In this document: positions 48,123 to 59,435 of the stretch, in pieces | Position numbering within the stretch: the stretch's first letter is position 1 | Layout of the letters: every line of letters starts with the position of its first letter | Origin: Aphelenchoides besseyi | Taxonomy: Eukaryota > Nematoda > Chromadorea > Rhabditida > Aphelenchoididae | Length of the DNA stretch: 64,000 bases | Reading direction: 5' to 3' | Assembly: GCA_024699855.1 (NCBI GenBank) | Contig: JAMPIQ010000001.1 | Location: forward strand, 7,502,001-7,566,000 | Made by a program: the position numbers and the translations under genes | The notes under the pieces: model-generated | The model's database searches: none | The model's input: the letters and a program-made list of their open reading frames with translations, nothing else | What the model was told of the DNA's origin: nothing

Positions 48123-50477
48123 TCATAGACGTTTGAAGATCTCGCGATGCACAATGTTCTTAACTAAACAGCCCGTTGGGTTTTGTTGGTCCGTTGACGG
48201 CGCGAAAACTTTAACAGAATCCCAAGATCGTGCTCGTGACAAAGCGACGTACAATTGGCCATGTTCGAAGACTTGATGTTCGAGGTTCAGTCCAACTCGT
48301 TCGAATGTTTGACCTTGACTCTTGTTGATTGTCATTGCAAAGGCCAATTTCAATGGAAATTATTTGCGGTTTAGTTGGAACATTCCACGGTAATCGATCG
48401 TATTGTTGATTCGAGCAATGATGTGTCGCTCACGTGCATGATGTCCAGTTAAGATCTCACATTCAACTGAGTGATCGTTCATGGCCACAACCAACATTCG
48501 AGTTCCATTGCACAGTCCATCTTCTTGTGACAAATTGCGGATCAGAATCACGATTGCATTTTCCTTCAATTCCAATTTGTGAGGTGGTAACGAACCTTCT
48601 TCAATCATGTTCAAATACTCCGGTAGCAACAACGTTTGATCGGCACAGTTGTCGGCATCAATAGCAGAGTCGATTGAAACATACGTTTTTGATTGTCCAT
48701 TCACCATTTTGAGAACTTGTTCGTTTGACTCATTCACTCCGACGTGTTTAGAGACCAAAATCGCCGAGTTGCCCATTTCATTGAACTTCTTTTTTTCAAT
48801 CAACTTTCCGAAGATCTCTTTCTCCAATTTTTGCTTGACTAAGCAATGAGACGGCAGCTGGATCAGTTCGTTTGCATCGTTCAAAGTTCCTTCTCCGACT
48901 TGTTTGAGGAAATCAGCGAATTGAACTTCGTTTGGTTTCGTTCGCATGTTCTTGGTCAGTTTCAACTGCTCAAAGTGCTTCCACAAACTTGACGAACAAA
49001 TAGACAAATTGATCGTCTCGCTGACTGTGCCGTATTTCAAAATTGGCAGAATCTGTCGGAAGTCTCCACCGAGCACGAAGATTTTTCCACCGAATGGTAA
49101 GTTGCTATTCATCAGTTCTCTTAGTTTTCGATCGGCGATTTCTAATGCATATCTAGGGGCCATTGGTGCTTCGTCCCAAATGATCACATCTGCTTGCATC
49201 AGCATTTTACCGGCACGACTTGTCGCTGTTAAGTTCGAATTTGAATCGCGATCAAGCGGCACTCCGAGACCAAACGTCTTGTGACATGTTCGTCCGTCCG
49301 GTAACAATAAAGCAGCGATTCCTGTGAATGCGCATGTCAGGAACTTCTTTTTGTTTCCGTTCACAAAATGACACAAAGTCTTGTAGACGTAAGTCTTGCC
49401 GGTTCCTCCTAATCCATCTACAAAGAAACACTTCGGCTTTCCATCATTCTGTGGAGTGAGAAGAGCGTCCACAACTTTGTCAACGACTACTTTCTGTTCG
49501 GCGTTTAACGTCTCGTACAACTCTTTCGCGGCTTCCAATTCCTGGTCGTGATCGATGGTGTCGTCAATCTCGTCAATGTCTTCAACTGCGTCCATTGATG
49601 GAAAGTCTTTGATCGACTTGTTTTGACGTTGAAGGAGTGTGTCGATTCGTTTGTATGCTCGAGCGTATGCTTTGATTTTATCCTTCAAGTGTCGGTTGAA
49701 GTCTTCGCTCAAGTCGTCTTTGAACATCTCCCACAACGTTTTTGGATCGGCCGGATTGCAGTGGATGAGAATGTTGACGAAAAGTGTTCGCAGTTTTTTG
49801 GGCATCAACACTTTCACTGCTTCTTTCATACACTTGACGTACTCTTCATCGTCGTCAATCAAACCCAAAACCAAACACGCTTCTCCATTGTTTTGGTACT
49901 CGATTCCATTCACTGTTCGAAGTTCCTTGAAACTCTTTGCTCCTTTCACATGCTGAAGAAGAAGACGCAAATGCCAGAGATCTCCTTGACTTGGACTGAT
50001 GGCGTACATTCGTCCAACAGTTTTGCTGCTTCGAACTCTCGACTCCCATTGTGTGATCGTTTCAGTTGTTTGGTTGACGTTGATGGTGATTGTCTTCCAA
50101 CTGTAATGAGTGGGTACTTCCGAGTACAACAAAGATCGAGCGTTGGAGTCTCTTTCATTCAATCTGAAGAAGTCCATGAGTTTGGTTCCTTTTTCCATAA
50201 TCTTCTTTGCTTTCTCCAAGTCACAATCTTCGTCGATGAAGACTGCTTGCTGATTTTCGAGATGGATTGGTAGACGTTCGACATGGTGGGACTTGTCGTG
50301 CATTTTCAATTTCAGAATTCGATAGCACGCTTCAACTGGACCAACATAACGACCGTCGATGTGATCTTTGATTTCGTCGTGGTTGATGTTTCCTGATGAT
50401 TGGAGTTCCAGTGAAGCGGCGTCGTGTCCTTTGTACGCGTACTTGTACAAATACTTCACGTTCTTAATGGAGCTCAC
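48123..50477 (-). pseudogene. Helitron Rep C-terminal motif and PIF1-like helicase, with a nonsense codon
   Basis: The reading begins in the frame of SSIKNVKYLYKYAYKGHD, which holds the paired Tyr (YLYKY) of the Helitron Rep active site, then runs through a linker into a superfamily 1B helicase. Seen are Walker A GGTGKTYVYK, AFTGIAALLL, Walker B VIIWDEAPMA, GGDFRQILPIL, a Q-rich middle and the C-terminal INKSQGQTF...YVALSRAR motif. A TAA at 48360-48362 interrupts it just after FQLNRK, where Gln is usual (CAA to TAA); the same frame continues FPLKLAFAMTINKSQGQ to the natural stop at 48123. All ATPase motifs are otherwise intact, so the damage is recent. Confidence 0.9.
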
Positions 50478-52290
50478 AATCGACGTTGATGTGACAGCGA
50501 TAACGTTTCAACAAATACCAACTGTACGGAACTACTCGTCGATTGTCGTATTTGTTGTTTTTGATCTCAATCGTTCGTCCGTTGTTCGGTCTTTTCAAGA
50601 ATGGATATCCGTGTTCGTTCACTTTGGTTTCGTCGAGGAATTGCTTCGGAAACTTGTGTCGGCATTTTCCATTGATCATACACGGAGCTTTTGGATTTTG
50701 AACACCACAAACTCGATGGATCATGTACTTACTTACTAGTTCCAACAGTTCTGGATCGGATTCTGGTGGCAGTTCAGCACTGAAGTACTTGTCGATATTC
50801 TCTGCTTGCAAGAACTTTTGTCCATCTTTCAAACTCAACAAACAATGAATGTGCGGCAGACCTCGTTTCTGGAACTCAGTGACGTAAACAAAACACTTCG
50901 GTTCACCAAACACTTGTTTCTTAACCAAATCATCGATAACTGCTTCAACTTTAAGTGCAAACACTCGAGCAACAATATCTGGTCGATCACTAGCAGTTTG
51001 CTTTGCTCCAATGACAATAGATTCGTTTATTGTTTCCACAATATCCGGCCACATTGCATCACACGTCATCGTAATGAAAAGGTCCGGTTTGCCGTTGTTG
51101 AGAACGATGGCCATGGCGTCCTGATAGTTCTCTCGCATGAAGCGGGGTGATCCGAAGTGCGTCGATGGCAAAACGTGGATTCTTCCAATGTCTCGATCCA
51201 ATCGTTGTTCGAGTCTACTCAAACTTGCGTGAAGTTCGTGGTAGTGCATGGTCTTCAGTTGCTTTTGGTTTTGTTGAATCCATCGCATTCGATCACTTTC
51301 AACTTGAACATACGAATCGACAACAAACTGCTGGAACAACTTTTTATCGTAGTGAATTCGACTATTTGAGTGTTTTCGAATTGCCAATCGGTAACTGTGG
51401 AATTCCGCACGAGTTAATCGGGTTTGCTTGTTCGTGTTCTGTTTGATCATGTCAACAGACCAACCAAGTGTGCCTTTCGGAAAGAAGAGCGGATACAACC
51501 AAGCAGTTGCAAATGCACTTAATGAACTGATTCTTCGCGGAATCGGCTCGTCTTTGAGTTGAATTACTAAAGACATTTCAGGAATGTCGCCAGAAGCATC
51601 GGTTGCGAAAACGGCGTCGATTTCATCGACTGTTGGTTCATTGTAGCGTTTGGGATCGTAGCCAGGACGCATTTTGAAAGCCATTTTGACGTTTTCAACT
51701 GGTCGATCGGCGTCTTCATCTTCTTTCATCAACTCACTCATCATCATGTGCATTTTGGCATGCGGATTATGTTGACGAATGATCTTGTCCAACAACTCCA
51801 TTAGTTCCTTCTTCGTTCCCGTTGTTGTGTTCAGTCGTCTTTCTATCGCTTCAAATGGATCGGAGAAAAATAACTGGCCGTACTTTCGATCAGCGGGTGC
51901 GTTTACGCTTTCATCGATTTCATAGCAGATTTGTCCTTGAATCGAGAAACAGTATGGACCGGGATTGGCAAATGATCGCATTCGAACGTTGAAAGCGGCG
52001 AAACTGTTAGCGGAGTTGTATTTACGAATGTTCGTGAGGAAGTTGTTGGAGAGTGGATGCTTCTCGGTGAACAGATCTTCCAATTCCTGTGGTAATGCCG
52101 GCAAATCGGGAAGAGAGATTTTTCCGTGATTGCAGCAATCGTTGAAGGTTCGTTTGTTACCAACTCGTTCTTCTTCGAAATGCAAAGCTTCGCATTCGAC
52201 GTTCATTTTACTCAACCGATGAACGGGAACTTGAGTTGGAGTTGCTGCGATGTTCAGTTGGACTTGTTTCTGTTTTGCAGCAATTCGAAC
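50464..52290 (-). pseudogene. Helitron Rep (HUH endonuclease) part
   Basis: The frame enters from upstream at about 52320 (RLEEQKERQRSVRIAAK) and the first ATG in it is near 52209 (MNVECEALHF). It contains the Helitron_like_N region (GPYCFSIQGQICYEI, RLNTTTGTKKELME, LYPLFFPKGTLGW) and FITMTCDAMWPDI. The HUH metal motif is GLPHIHCLLSL near 50855. After KYMIHRVCGVQNPKAPCM it ends prematurely at CHINVDCELH-stop. One base out of frame the sequence continues SSIKNVKYLYKYAYKGHD, so a 1-nt indel near 50468 separates the HUH motif from the catalytic tyrosines. Family copies have these joined in one ORF. Confidence 0.9.
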
Positions 52291-52316
52291 ACTTCTTTGT
52301 CGTTCTTTTTGTTCTT

Positions 52317-53566
52317 CTAATCGTCCAGCTTCTGTTGTTCAGTTTCATCAGCCCGTAGTGTTTCTTGAAGCAGTCGTTGTTGATTTAGACGTTTTAATTT
52401 TTGGTCCTCGTCTTCATCTGCTCTTCTGGTTGAACTGTAGTTTTTCATCTGCTCTAATCGCTTTGCCCGTTTTTCAGGACCCATTTCGCCTATTATTTGG
52501 ATTTCATCGGACGTGTCCATTAGCTCGGCATCGACTCTTTGATCATCATTGTTGGACGAAAACATTGCCTGCAACGTGTCGAACAAATTCAAACGTTTTT
52601 CGAAACCACTCTCGTTCCTTCGAGTCAAAAAGATTCCGTGTTGATGTTGGCTGACGTTCTCAAAGAAGTTCTCGGCATTGGACACAACATAAGCAGCACA
52701 ATTTGAGCCATCTAGTTGTTTATCGCCTTGACTTCCGATGTCGTTCCAAAACATGTCATCAATCGGATTCAACCGGCCCATGGAGCAAACAGTTGACTGT
52801 AAATCGAACGAATCAAAGTAGAGACGTCTGGAGAAACGGATTGATGTAATGAATCACAATAGTGCAAAACACATTGACGATTAATAACATTCTTTTCCAT
52901 GATTGCCAACACGTAGTGACCGCTTTTATAGATCGGAATTAACAAATAAACGGTTTCATTTGGATGAATCGGCGGCTTCACGATGCAGTACTTCGTCGGA
53001 TTCGACTCCGCAATGCGATAATGATCGATCCAAAATGACATAGACATCAGGCCAATCCTTAACGGACTGTTAGCGATTAAAACCGACAGACCGAAGATGA
53101 TTGACTCGTAATCAATCCACTCATCCAAGTTCTCCATGTCCGGCAACTGTTTCTTGGCTAATTGGCATTCGGAACGAGCAGAGTCACAAAGATTGCTGAA
53201 CTGGCAATGCGTATAGAATTTCGCACCAAGAACTTCTTGGATGGTGATTTTCGTTTCTCGTGAATCGAAATTGAAATCCCGCATTTGTCTCAAAATTCCG
53301 GCACTTTCGATCGCTAGGTTGTGTGCTGCCATCTCTGCCACCTCAACAGCACCACTAGGTGGTGCTTCTGCAACCTCATTCTCGGTTTCGATGACAATTG
53401 GATTTGCCGTCGATGCTTCTTTAGCTGCCTTCTCTTCTGCACGGACTCTTCGCATTCTTTCCCTATTCTTACGTTTACGTTCTTGGTTACGTTCTTTCTT
53501 CTCCTCGTCGGTTAAATCAATCTTTCGTTTTGGCATTTCAATTAGTAAATCTTCTTCTTTAAACAA
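52317..53566 (-). pseudogene. Ulp1/C48-like cysteine protease in the Helitron N-terminal region
   Basis: Two overlapping frames. The first (53566 to 52769) starts with a highly basic segment (KKERNQERKRKNRERMRRVR) and enters a SUMO-protease-like fold: FWIDHY near 53030, SGHYVLAIMEK (catalytic His), VLHYCDSL (Asp). It ends at a stop after FAPWAG. One base shifted, the second frame (52781 to 52317) gives GSQGDKQLDGSNCAAYVV with the oxyanion Gln and catalytic Cys. The H-D-Q-C set is thus complete but split by a frameshift at about 52775. The remainder (GPEKRAKRLEQMKNYSSTRR) is a charged linker that in turn shifts frame near 52320 into the Rep part. The nearest known proteases are Ulp1/SENP; the role in transposition is unknown. 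Confidence 0.78.
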
Positions 53567-55300
53567 ATCTTTCGGTTACCGTAATTCTTTTAAGTTAAGT
53601 AAGTAAAATGAGTGAGTAGAATAAGTGGGTAAGTCAAGTATTTTGACTTTCAACACGAAAACTTAGGTTGACAAACCTTCTACTAAGTACAAAACACGAA
53701 ACGGAAAGCAAATTAATTCTAAATAACGGAGATGAAACACGAACAAAACGGACGACACGAAATGGAGATATAGAAAAAGTGAAACGAATTGAAAGACGTC
53801 AACTAACAACCGAAGGTAATAACAGATTGGGACGCAAATCAAACGAACAGAATGAAACGACGCAGACTTCTACACGTGCCAAAGAGCGGTATCTGTCTGC
53901 TTGGGCATAAATACAAAAGAAACAGAGAAAACTGAAATGACGGCGCGTTACCGCTGATTCGAAATGTGAAAATCAACAAACAGGGCCAATCTTTAAGATA
54001 TCCACTTTTTCGCGCAATGTTCGGCACAGACGAAACAGTCGTTCAAAACGATCGAATCTTATGCTCGAAATAAGACGTGAAGCTGCGCAAAAAACAACAC
54101 AAACAAAATTTGAACGATGAGCACAACCAAAAAGCTCGACAACTTTACGACAGTATAACAGAAAACTTATGGAACAAAAGTTACACAACACAGTCAAATA
54201 AAGGGGATTATAAACAGTAACAGATCTGACTTCCGTCTGGTCGCTCGTGCCAAGTGATCGGATTAAGCCACTCGCTGATCTTATAATCTTGTGGCAGAGA
54301 ACGCTGGAAATTTTGCTGATCGGTTAAAACGAGAACACGAGGATCGATCAATCCCAATGAAACGATACAAACACAATGATCCCGAATCAACTCACTTTCA
54401 CATGGTTTCTTCTCTATAATCACTGGACAAAATTTCTTCGTCAAATTGCCAAGTCCTGGACATCTGTGCTTTCTCATCCAACGATTATCGAAGACCGTTT
54501 ACCGACAAAACAGCTCAATTCAATAGTTCAGCTGACTGTGTGTTGTCTTCCAACCATTTCCATCCGCGTTTGATAGATTTCAACCAACTTTCCTTCATAT
54601 ATCTTGTTAATCAACGCTTACAACCAAACTTTTAACTGCGAATCAAATCAAAACAATTAACTATCCAGTGCTCATCAACGACTTTTCATCGTACTCAAAA
54701 CAACTCGCTTCTCATCAGTTATGGTCTAACAAAGTAAGCCAACGGTCGGCCTCCCTTTTCAGTTTACTAGGATCATCGATGTCATTTATTTACAAAACAA
54801 TTAGACCATTGTCATCACAAAACGGTATCCTTGACATACGAAACCCGACGATTTGTTATTTCGAGTTCGAAATCAAACATTTCTTTACTCAAACAATTCG
54901 TTTTCCAACCAAAAACAGAACCAATTCCTTTTCATATGTTCTCAATCAGATCTTTATTGAACTCTAATCTTTATTTCCCAGCTTTCGTACAGTTGATGCT
55001 TGTAACTGATAGCGTTAAACTAATGACTATCGACGGTATCGAAACAACGATTTCAAATGTTCCGACTCTTCAAACATTTCATTTCAACAAATTGTTTCTG
55101 TGCACAACCGCTCGAACAAAAATTTTGCATAAATGAAAATCGATGCACAAAAGACTCGCTCATTTTTTCGAAATTTGTGCACACGAATCGGTCGATCTGG
55201 ATACAAACAGACAAACTTTACTCGATTTTATTAATGGGGGGAGGAGGGAATGAAAAACCTTTAGGTTGCTTCCGATCAGTTCATTTGATTGCGAACGCAA
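53567..55300. other. Intergenic beyond the Helitron, with a weak minus-strand gene candidate (54208-54640)
   Basis: 1.7 kb, mostly AT-rich. At 53567-53640 there is a GTAAG/TTAAG-rich stretch that may be the Helitron 5' region. At 54208-54640 minus-strand segments look coding: MKESWLKSIKRGWKWLEDN (near 54630-54570), a Cys-rich piece (RCPGLGNLTKKFCPVI) and a C-terminal ISEWLNPITWHERPDGSQIC to a stop at 54208. Splice positions joining them are not settled and I do not recognise the product. The remaining frames look random. Confidence 0.3.
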
Positions 55301-56760
55301 ATGCCGCTCAGTCAGCACGTGGATTTAAAGGCTTTCGATGACTTAAATGTTCTCGGTGGTTATTGTGAAGAGCAACTGATCTACAACGTCCATTGGATCT
55401 TAAATTTGACCGATCACGCCGAAGTGCAACGAGGAGTTAATGAAACGCTTCACTTTACCACTGCATTTGGAACCGCGGCATACGATTGGTTAGATGCTGA
55501 TTGTGAGTAAGATACTTCTTTAGGGTCGCTCATCTTCAACATCGCCGGCGTGCTGGACGCTTTGCAACGCCAAATAACGATGGTGTGGAAATGTACGTTG
55601 AACCTGGTCGATCACCGTTGATTCACATCAAACCATTGTACTGCCGTTTTGGTTACGAAGTGTACGCCGATGCTCGACTCTCAACATTGCTGCGTATGAT
55701 CCGAATAATCATTCTTTCAGTTTGTTTGCAGATTCTCAACGTTCTGAACCGGCACTACCATCACCTTCGATCTTCGGTCTCTCCGAATGTTACAAATCGC
55801 CCACTGGTGAGTTTCGTACCAAATTGGGGCATTTTTTGACTGATCGTTTGCGTAAGTTGTTGATCCAAATGAAGATACGGCTTTTTGTTTTAGGATCACA
55901 ATGGCGTTATGTCATTTCGATTCAAATGACTTTTCGGCAAACTGACTTCGAGAATGCGTCAGACAGCTTCTTGCCCGCACTAAGAGTGCCGTTGAACAAT
56001 GAACTCAACTTCTTGTACTGCTACAAAAACAATCCGTGAGTACGCGGCAACTGAACCTCATTGGTTTTGATTGCAGTGACTTCTTGGTGGTTTGTCATGA
56101 TGGCGAAGTTGGGGCACTTCGCTCGAGTCTATTTCTGAGCAGCGACTATTGGCGTTCGTTTTTCGAAAAAAACAAGGAAATGAATCCAAAGGAACACATG
56201 TTGACACAATTCTCGATTGTCACAATGACTGCTATCAACGAGTTTCTTCACACGAACGCGATCTCGCCTCCGAATGATCAATGGAGTTATCGCGAAGCCG
56301 ATGAATTGATGAAGGCAGTTGAGTTCATCAAACCAGTACGCAAAGATGAGATTCGTCAATACGTTCATCATATGTTGATTCGTGCCGTGAAACGTGTGAG
56401 CTGAGAGAAGAAAAGATTAATCGTTTGTTGGTTGCAGGTTGCTGCAATTGATCTCAATGAACTTGTGAAGATTCTGCTCGTGGCCAACAAAAACAGTTTT
56501 TCTCACGTTAAGATCATGAGTTACGCGGCGATCTGCAACTATCACTACTACTCATTCAAAGATCGTTTCAATGCGGATGTGAGTTTGGCGTGAATCCCGA
56601 TGTTCAACGATTCGTTTGATTGCAGGCAGCCAACGACGAAGATCGAGCCATTTTCGAACAACTGCAACTGTCACGCGCATTCACATTCCAAAATCCCATC
56701 GAATACATCGATCGTATGTGGTTGAAGATCTCGAAATGTCAACTCTGCATTTCCAACTGA
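55301..56760 (+). CDS. BTB/POZ-domain protein
   Basis: Plus-strand gene of about 420 residues in seven exons. The N-terminal half (QLIYNVHWILNLTD, VEMYVEPGRSPLIHIKPLYC, FRQTDFENASDSFLPALRVP) has the beta-rich look of a MATH-like domain but no firm motif. The BTB domain begins DFLVVCHDGEVGALRSSLFL near 56080 and continues SSDYWRSFFEKNKEM and VTMTAINEFLHTNAI. It is followed by a BACK-like helical region (LNELVKILLVANKNSFSHVK, IMSYAAICNYHY). Such proteins usually act as CUL3 ubiquitin-ligase adaptors; that role is inferred. The first exon junction, near 55505-55525, requires an intron of only about 17 bp to keep frame. Confidence 0.75.
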
Positions 56761-57042
56761 TTCTCTTCAAATAAACGAGATTTCCGATTCAGCCTCTACG
56801 GTAACTGACAATCGTTATGACTTCAGGGTTTGGACTTTAAAACGGTTGTCAAGCGGAAAGTAAAAGTCTTAATTTGCGTTAGGTGTTTTTACAACTAATG
56901 GGAAACAATGAGTTCTGATTCTGAATGACGTTCTCAAAGAAAGCACCTTAACATCAAACGATAATTGGCGTACACATACGATTAAAGCGCATAAAAAGTT
57001 TATTTACATCTGTTCTTAACAGAAATCAAATAGCCCGATAGT

Positions 57043-57927
57043 TCAGAAATGGTTCAACCAATGACGGGGATAACTGACATAGAAAACAACAACGGCAATA
57101 CAAATCCCCCCACAAACATCTGATGGAAAATGCCAGCAATCGGTGACCCGTGTAACAAAACAAACGACCGCAAAGATCCCGTAAAACGTAAAACATACGT
57201 AACGCATCAGATCCAAATAACAATTCTCGGAAATTTTTTGTGAGATCAATTGACGTTGAAAGAAATAGACGACAAACATCAGAGCGAAGGCTGAGGCGCC
57301 GGAATGTCCAGAGGGGAAACTCGTTTGCGAGATTCGAGCATCTTTCCAATCTGCCGTACAAGTATAGTTGCTCACAAATGCCGCTGGATCAGTGTCACAA
57401 AGATACAAGGTGTCCGGCTTGCACATTTGAATAAAATTCGGTCGAAGTCGACTAACATGGCACTTCAAATAATCGACAATCGCCGTATTGACGGAGAACG
57501 AAACGATGTAGTCCAAGTAACTGAAGGTGGTGTAGCGAATTGCAGCGACTAGCGATGCGGGAGTTGTTATGTTTTCGTAGTAAATTAACGAGGCACTTCC
57601 AATGATCATAAACGGACCAACAAGGCAGACGACGAGCAGAAATGGTATGGACACTGTGTTTTGATAGAATGGATTGCGAATGGTCTGATCACTACACGAA
57701 AAGCCGACTTGTGATGGACGAACTGCTTGCCAGATAACAACCGAGTAGAGGATAAGGGCCATTCCAAATATGACGACAATATCCATTAGCATTAGAGCAG
57801 CACAACGAACCACCTCGAACCAGGTCGGAAATCTCTCTTGTTTCATGTATTGTCTAAACATGAATACAAACCAATTAAGTGAACAATAAAACTACCCAGT
57901 CAAAGAGTAGTTCCACCAATCGATCAT
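57043..57927 (-). CDS. PLPP: Phospholipid phosphatase (PAP2 / LPP family)
   Basis: Six-pass membrane enzyme that dephosphorylates phosphatidic acid, lysophosphatidic acid and sphingosine-1-phosphate at the cell surface or ER. The start (MIDWWNYSL, 57927) follows TTTTCAG by five bases and joins over a short intron (57855-57895) to GQYMKQERFPTWFEV. The long exon carries all three phosphatase motifs: KCHVSRLRP (C1), FPSGHSGASAF (C2) and TRVTDCWHFPSDV (C3, with Thr instead of the usual Ser before Arg). An N-glycosylation site (NYT) lies in the luminal loop. About 285 residues. An upstream coding exon cannot be excluded. Confidence 0.92.
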
Positions 57928-59435
57928 TCCATCTGAAAACGCTCAGCTATAGACAATAAAGTCGATCTGAATATAATACCTGATTCACAATAGAGCAAAA
58001 AGATGCAGAGAAATCAAAACAACGAAATTTCCGAAAAACATCGAACGCAAGATGTAACTTGAGGGCGCAAGCAATTTGTTTGGTCGGTCGTTCTGAACTG
58101 AACAAGTGAATTTACAGCGAAAAGAGTTTTTTCTGCTGTGAACACATTCAATGTTCATTTCTTGGATCGTAGATTTCAGATCTGAATGTTGTGATTCGAG
58201 GATCGTGAAGACAGTTTTCATTTTACCTTAACAGTAGATTTTCAAGCCCTCCGTTAACATCGATTGTGTGTGGAGTCAGACTGGAATTGAATTTTCAGTT
58301 TGTTATTTGCAGTTTTATTCTTGCAACAAATGATCTCTGCATTGTTCATCCTGATGCAAAAGCAACATTGAACGTGTAGATGCGATCGACTACTGAACGC
58401 GGTATAAGCTCCGACGGTGTGATCATCGACAATAGAATCGTTTTTGATATGAATTCATATGTTCATTTGCTTTTCCTATCTTACGAGTGACATAAAGTTG
58501 CTTCATTTTTATGCTGCTATCGTTGAAGCTGTTGAGTGCAAGTGTTTGGAGTGATTGAACAACCTGCTGATCGCCTTTGTGACCGTTTGATTACATCAAC
58601 CACGTGCTTTTTCTTATCGTGTTGTTTGATCAATTCCGCGTTTGTCGTCATCATCTTGAATGCGCATAAGAAGTAAACAGAAACGATCACAACGAAAATA
58701 ATTCAAAGTATTCGAACTGCACTTCATGTTTACATCGAATACGGGAGTCAAAAGGTCACTAGAGATTTTGAAATGACCCGGAATTGTTAGTACCTTTGCA
58801 ATTTGACTGATTGCCGTTCGATAAGAACTGCAAGATGAAAATGTGATTGTTTTTTAAAGATTGTTTTTCTATTTGCAGTCTCAGATGGACCTGGGGTTTG
58901 GTTTTCAGTTGTCAATTGAATGCGATAGCCGAGTGCCCAATAATCTTTAGCTCTTTAGTTGTAACTTGCGGCCTTGAACACACTCATTTGTCACGATCAA
59001 AGCGGAACAAACGAATTGAAAAATGCGGTCGGGAACACGTCTTCAGTGCGTTTGGGTGCGCGTTGTAAGTCGCGTGCTGATAACTCGGCAGTATGATTGA
59101 AAAATGATGAGAGAAGTTGCGTACAACGTGCGGACGATTTGCGTTGTTTTCCGTTCTGCCGTTTTGCAGCAAACTCGAGAGCACGCGGTCCTTCTGAACG
59201 AGATGCCAAAAGCCGATCCGAGTTACTTGCTATCTCGGAAATTGTTTTTGTTTTGTTCAGTTTATGATGAAAGTCGACGAAAATTTGTAGTGTTTTCATC
59301 CCAACTTCTGAATCGATTGATCACGAAGGTTTTCGTTCACTTTTAAACTCAAAACTTCCACCACGTGCTTCATCTTTGATCGTTCATTTTTCCGCTTAAT
59401 CGGGAAATCGTTTTGTATTTTGTTTTTTTCAGACG
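57928..59435. other. Intergenic between divergent phosphatase and TCAIM genes
   Basis: 1.5 kb. A complete 78-codon minus-strand ORF at 57985-58221 starts at ATG (MKTVFTILESQHSDLKSTIQ) and ends in a hydrophobic stretch (FFGNFVVLISLHLFALL); it could be a small tail-anchored protein or 5' leader of the phosphatase, and is unsupported otherwise. The rest is AT-rich with chance frames. Confidence 0.35.

Larger units (their letters stand above)
48123..53566 (-). mobile_element. Helitron (rolling-circle transposon), coding core
   Basis: A 5.4-kb minus-strand unit without introns, in contrast to every host gene nearby. It encodes, in order, a basic N-terminal region, a Ulp1/C48-like protease, a Helitron Rep (HUH) domain and a PIF1-type helicase. 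Three single-base frameshifts (about 52775, 52320, 50468) and one in-frame TAA (48360-48362) break what reads as a single long ORF, so this copy is not autonomous. The 3' end probably lies close below 48123: a 5-bp stem hairpin AGTCC/GGACT occurs at 48027-48045, but the canonical CTRR terminus was not found. The 5' TC terminus above 53566 was not located. Confidence 0.9.

Noticed and set aside
48123..50477. Host PIF1 telomere helicase gene
   Set aside because: It is intronless, fused to a Helitron Rep motif and broken, whereas host genes here are spliced and intact.
52317..53566. Adenovirus-type (Maverick/Polinton) protease
   Set aside because: No polymerase B, integrase or capsid genes are nearby, and the reading leads directly into a Helitron Rep.
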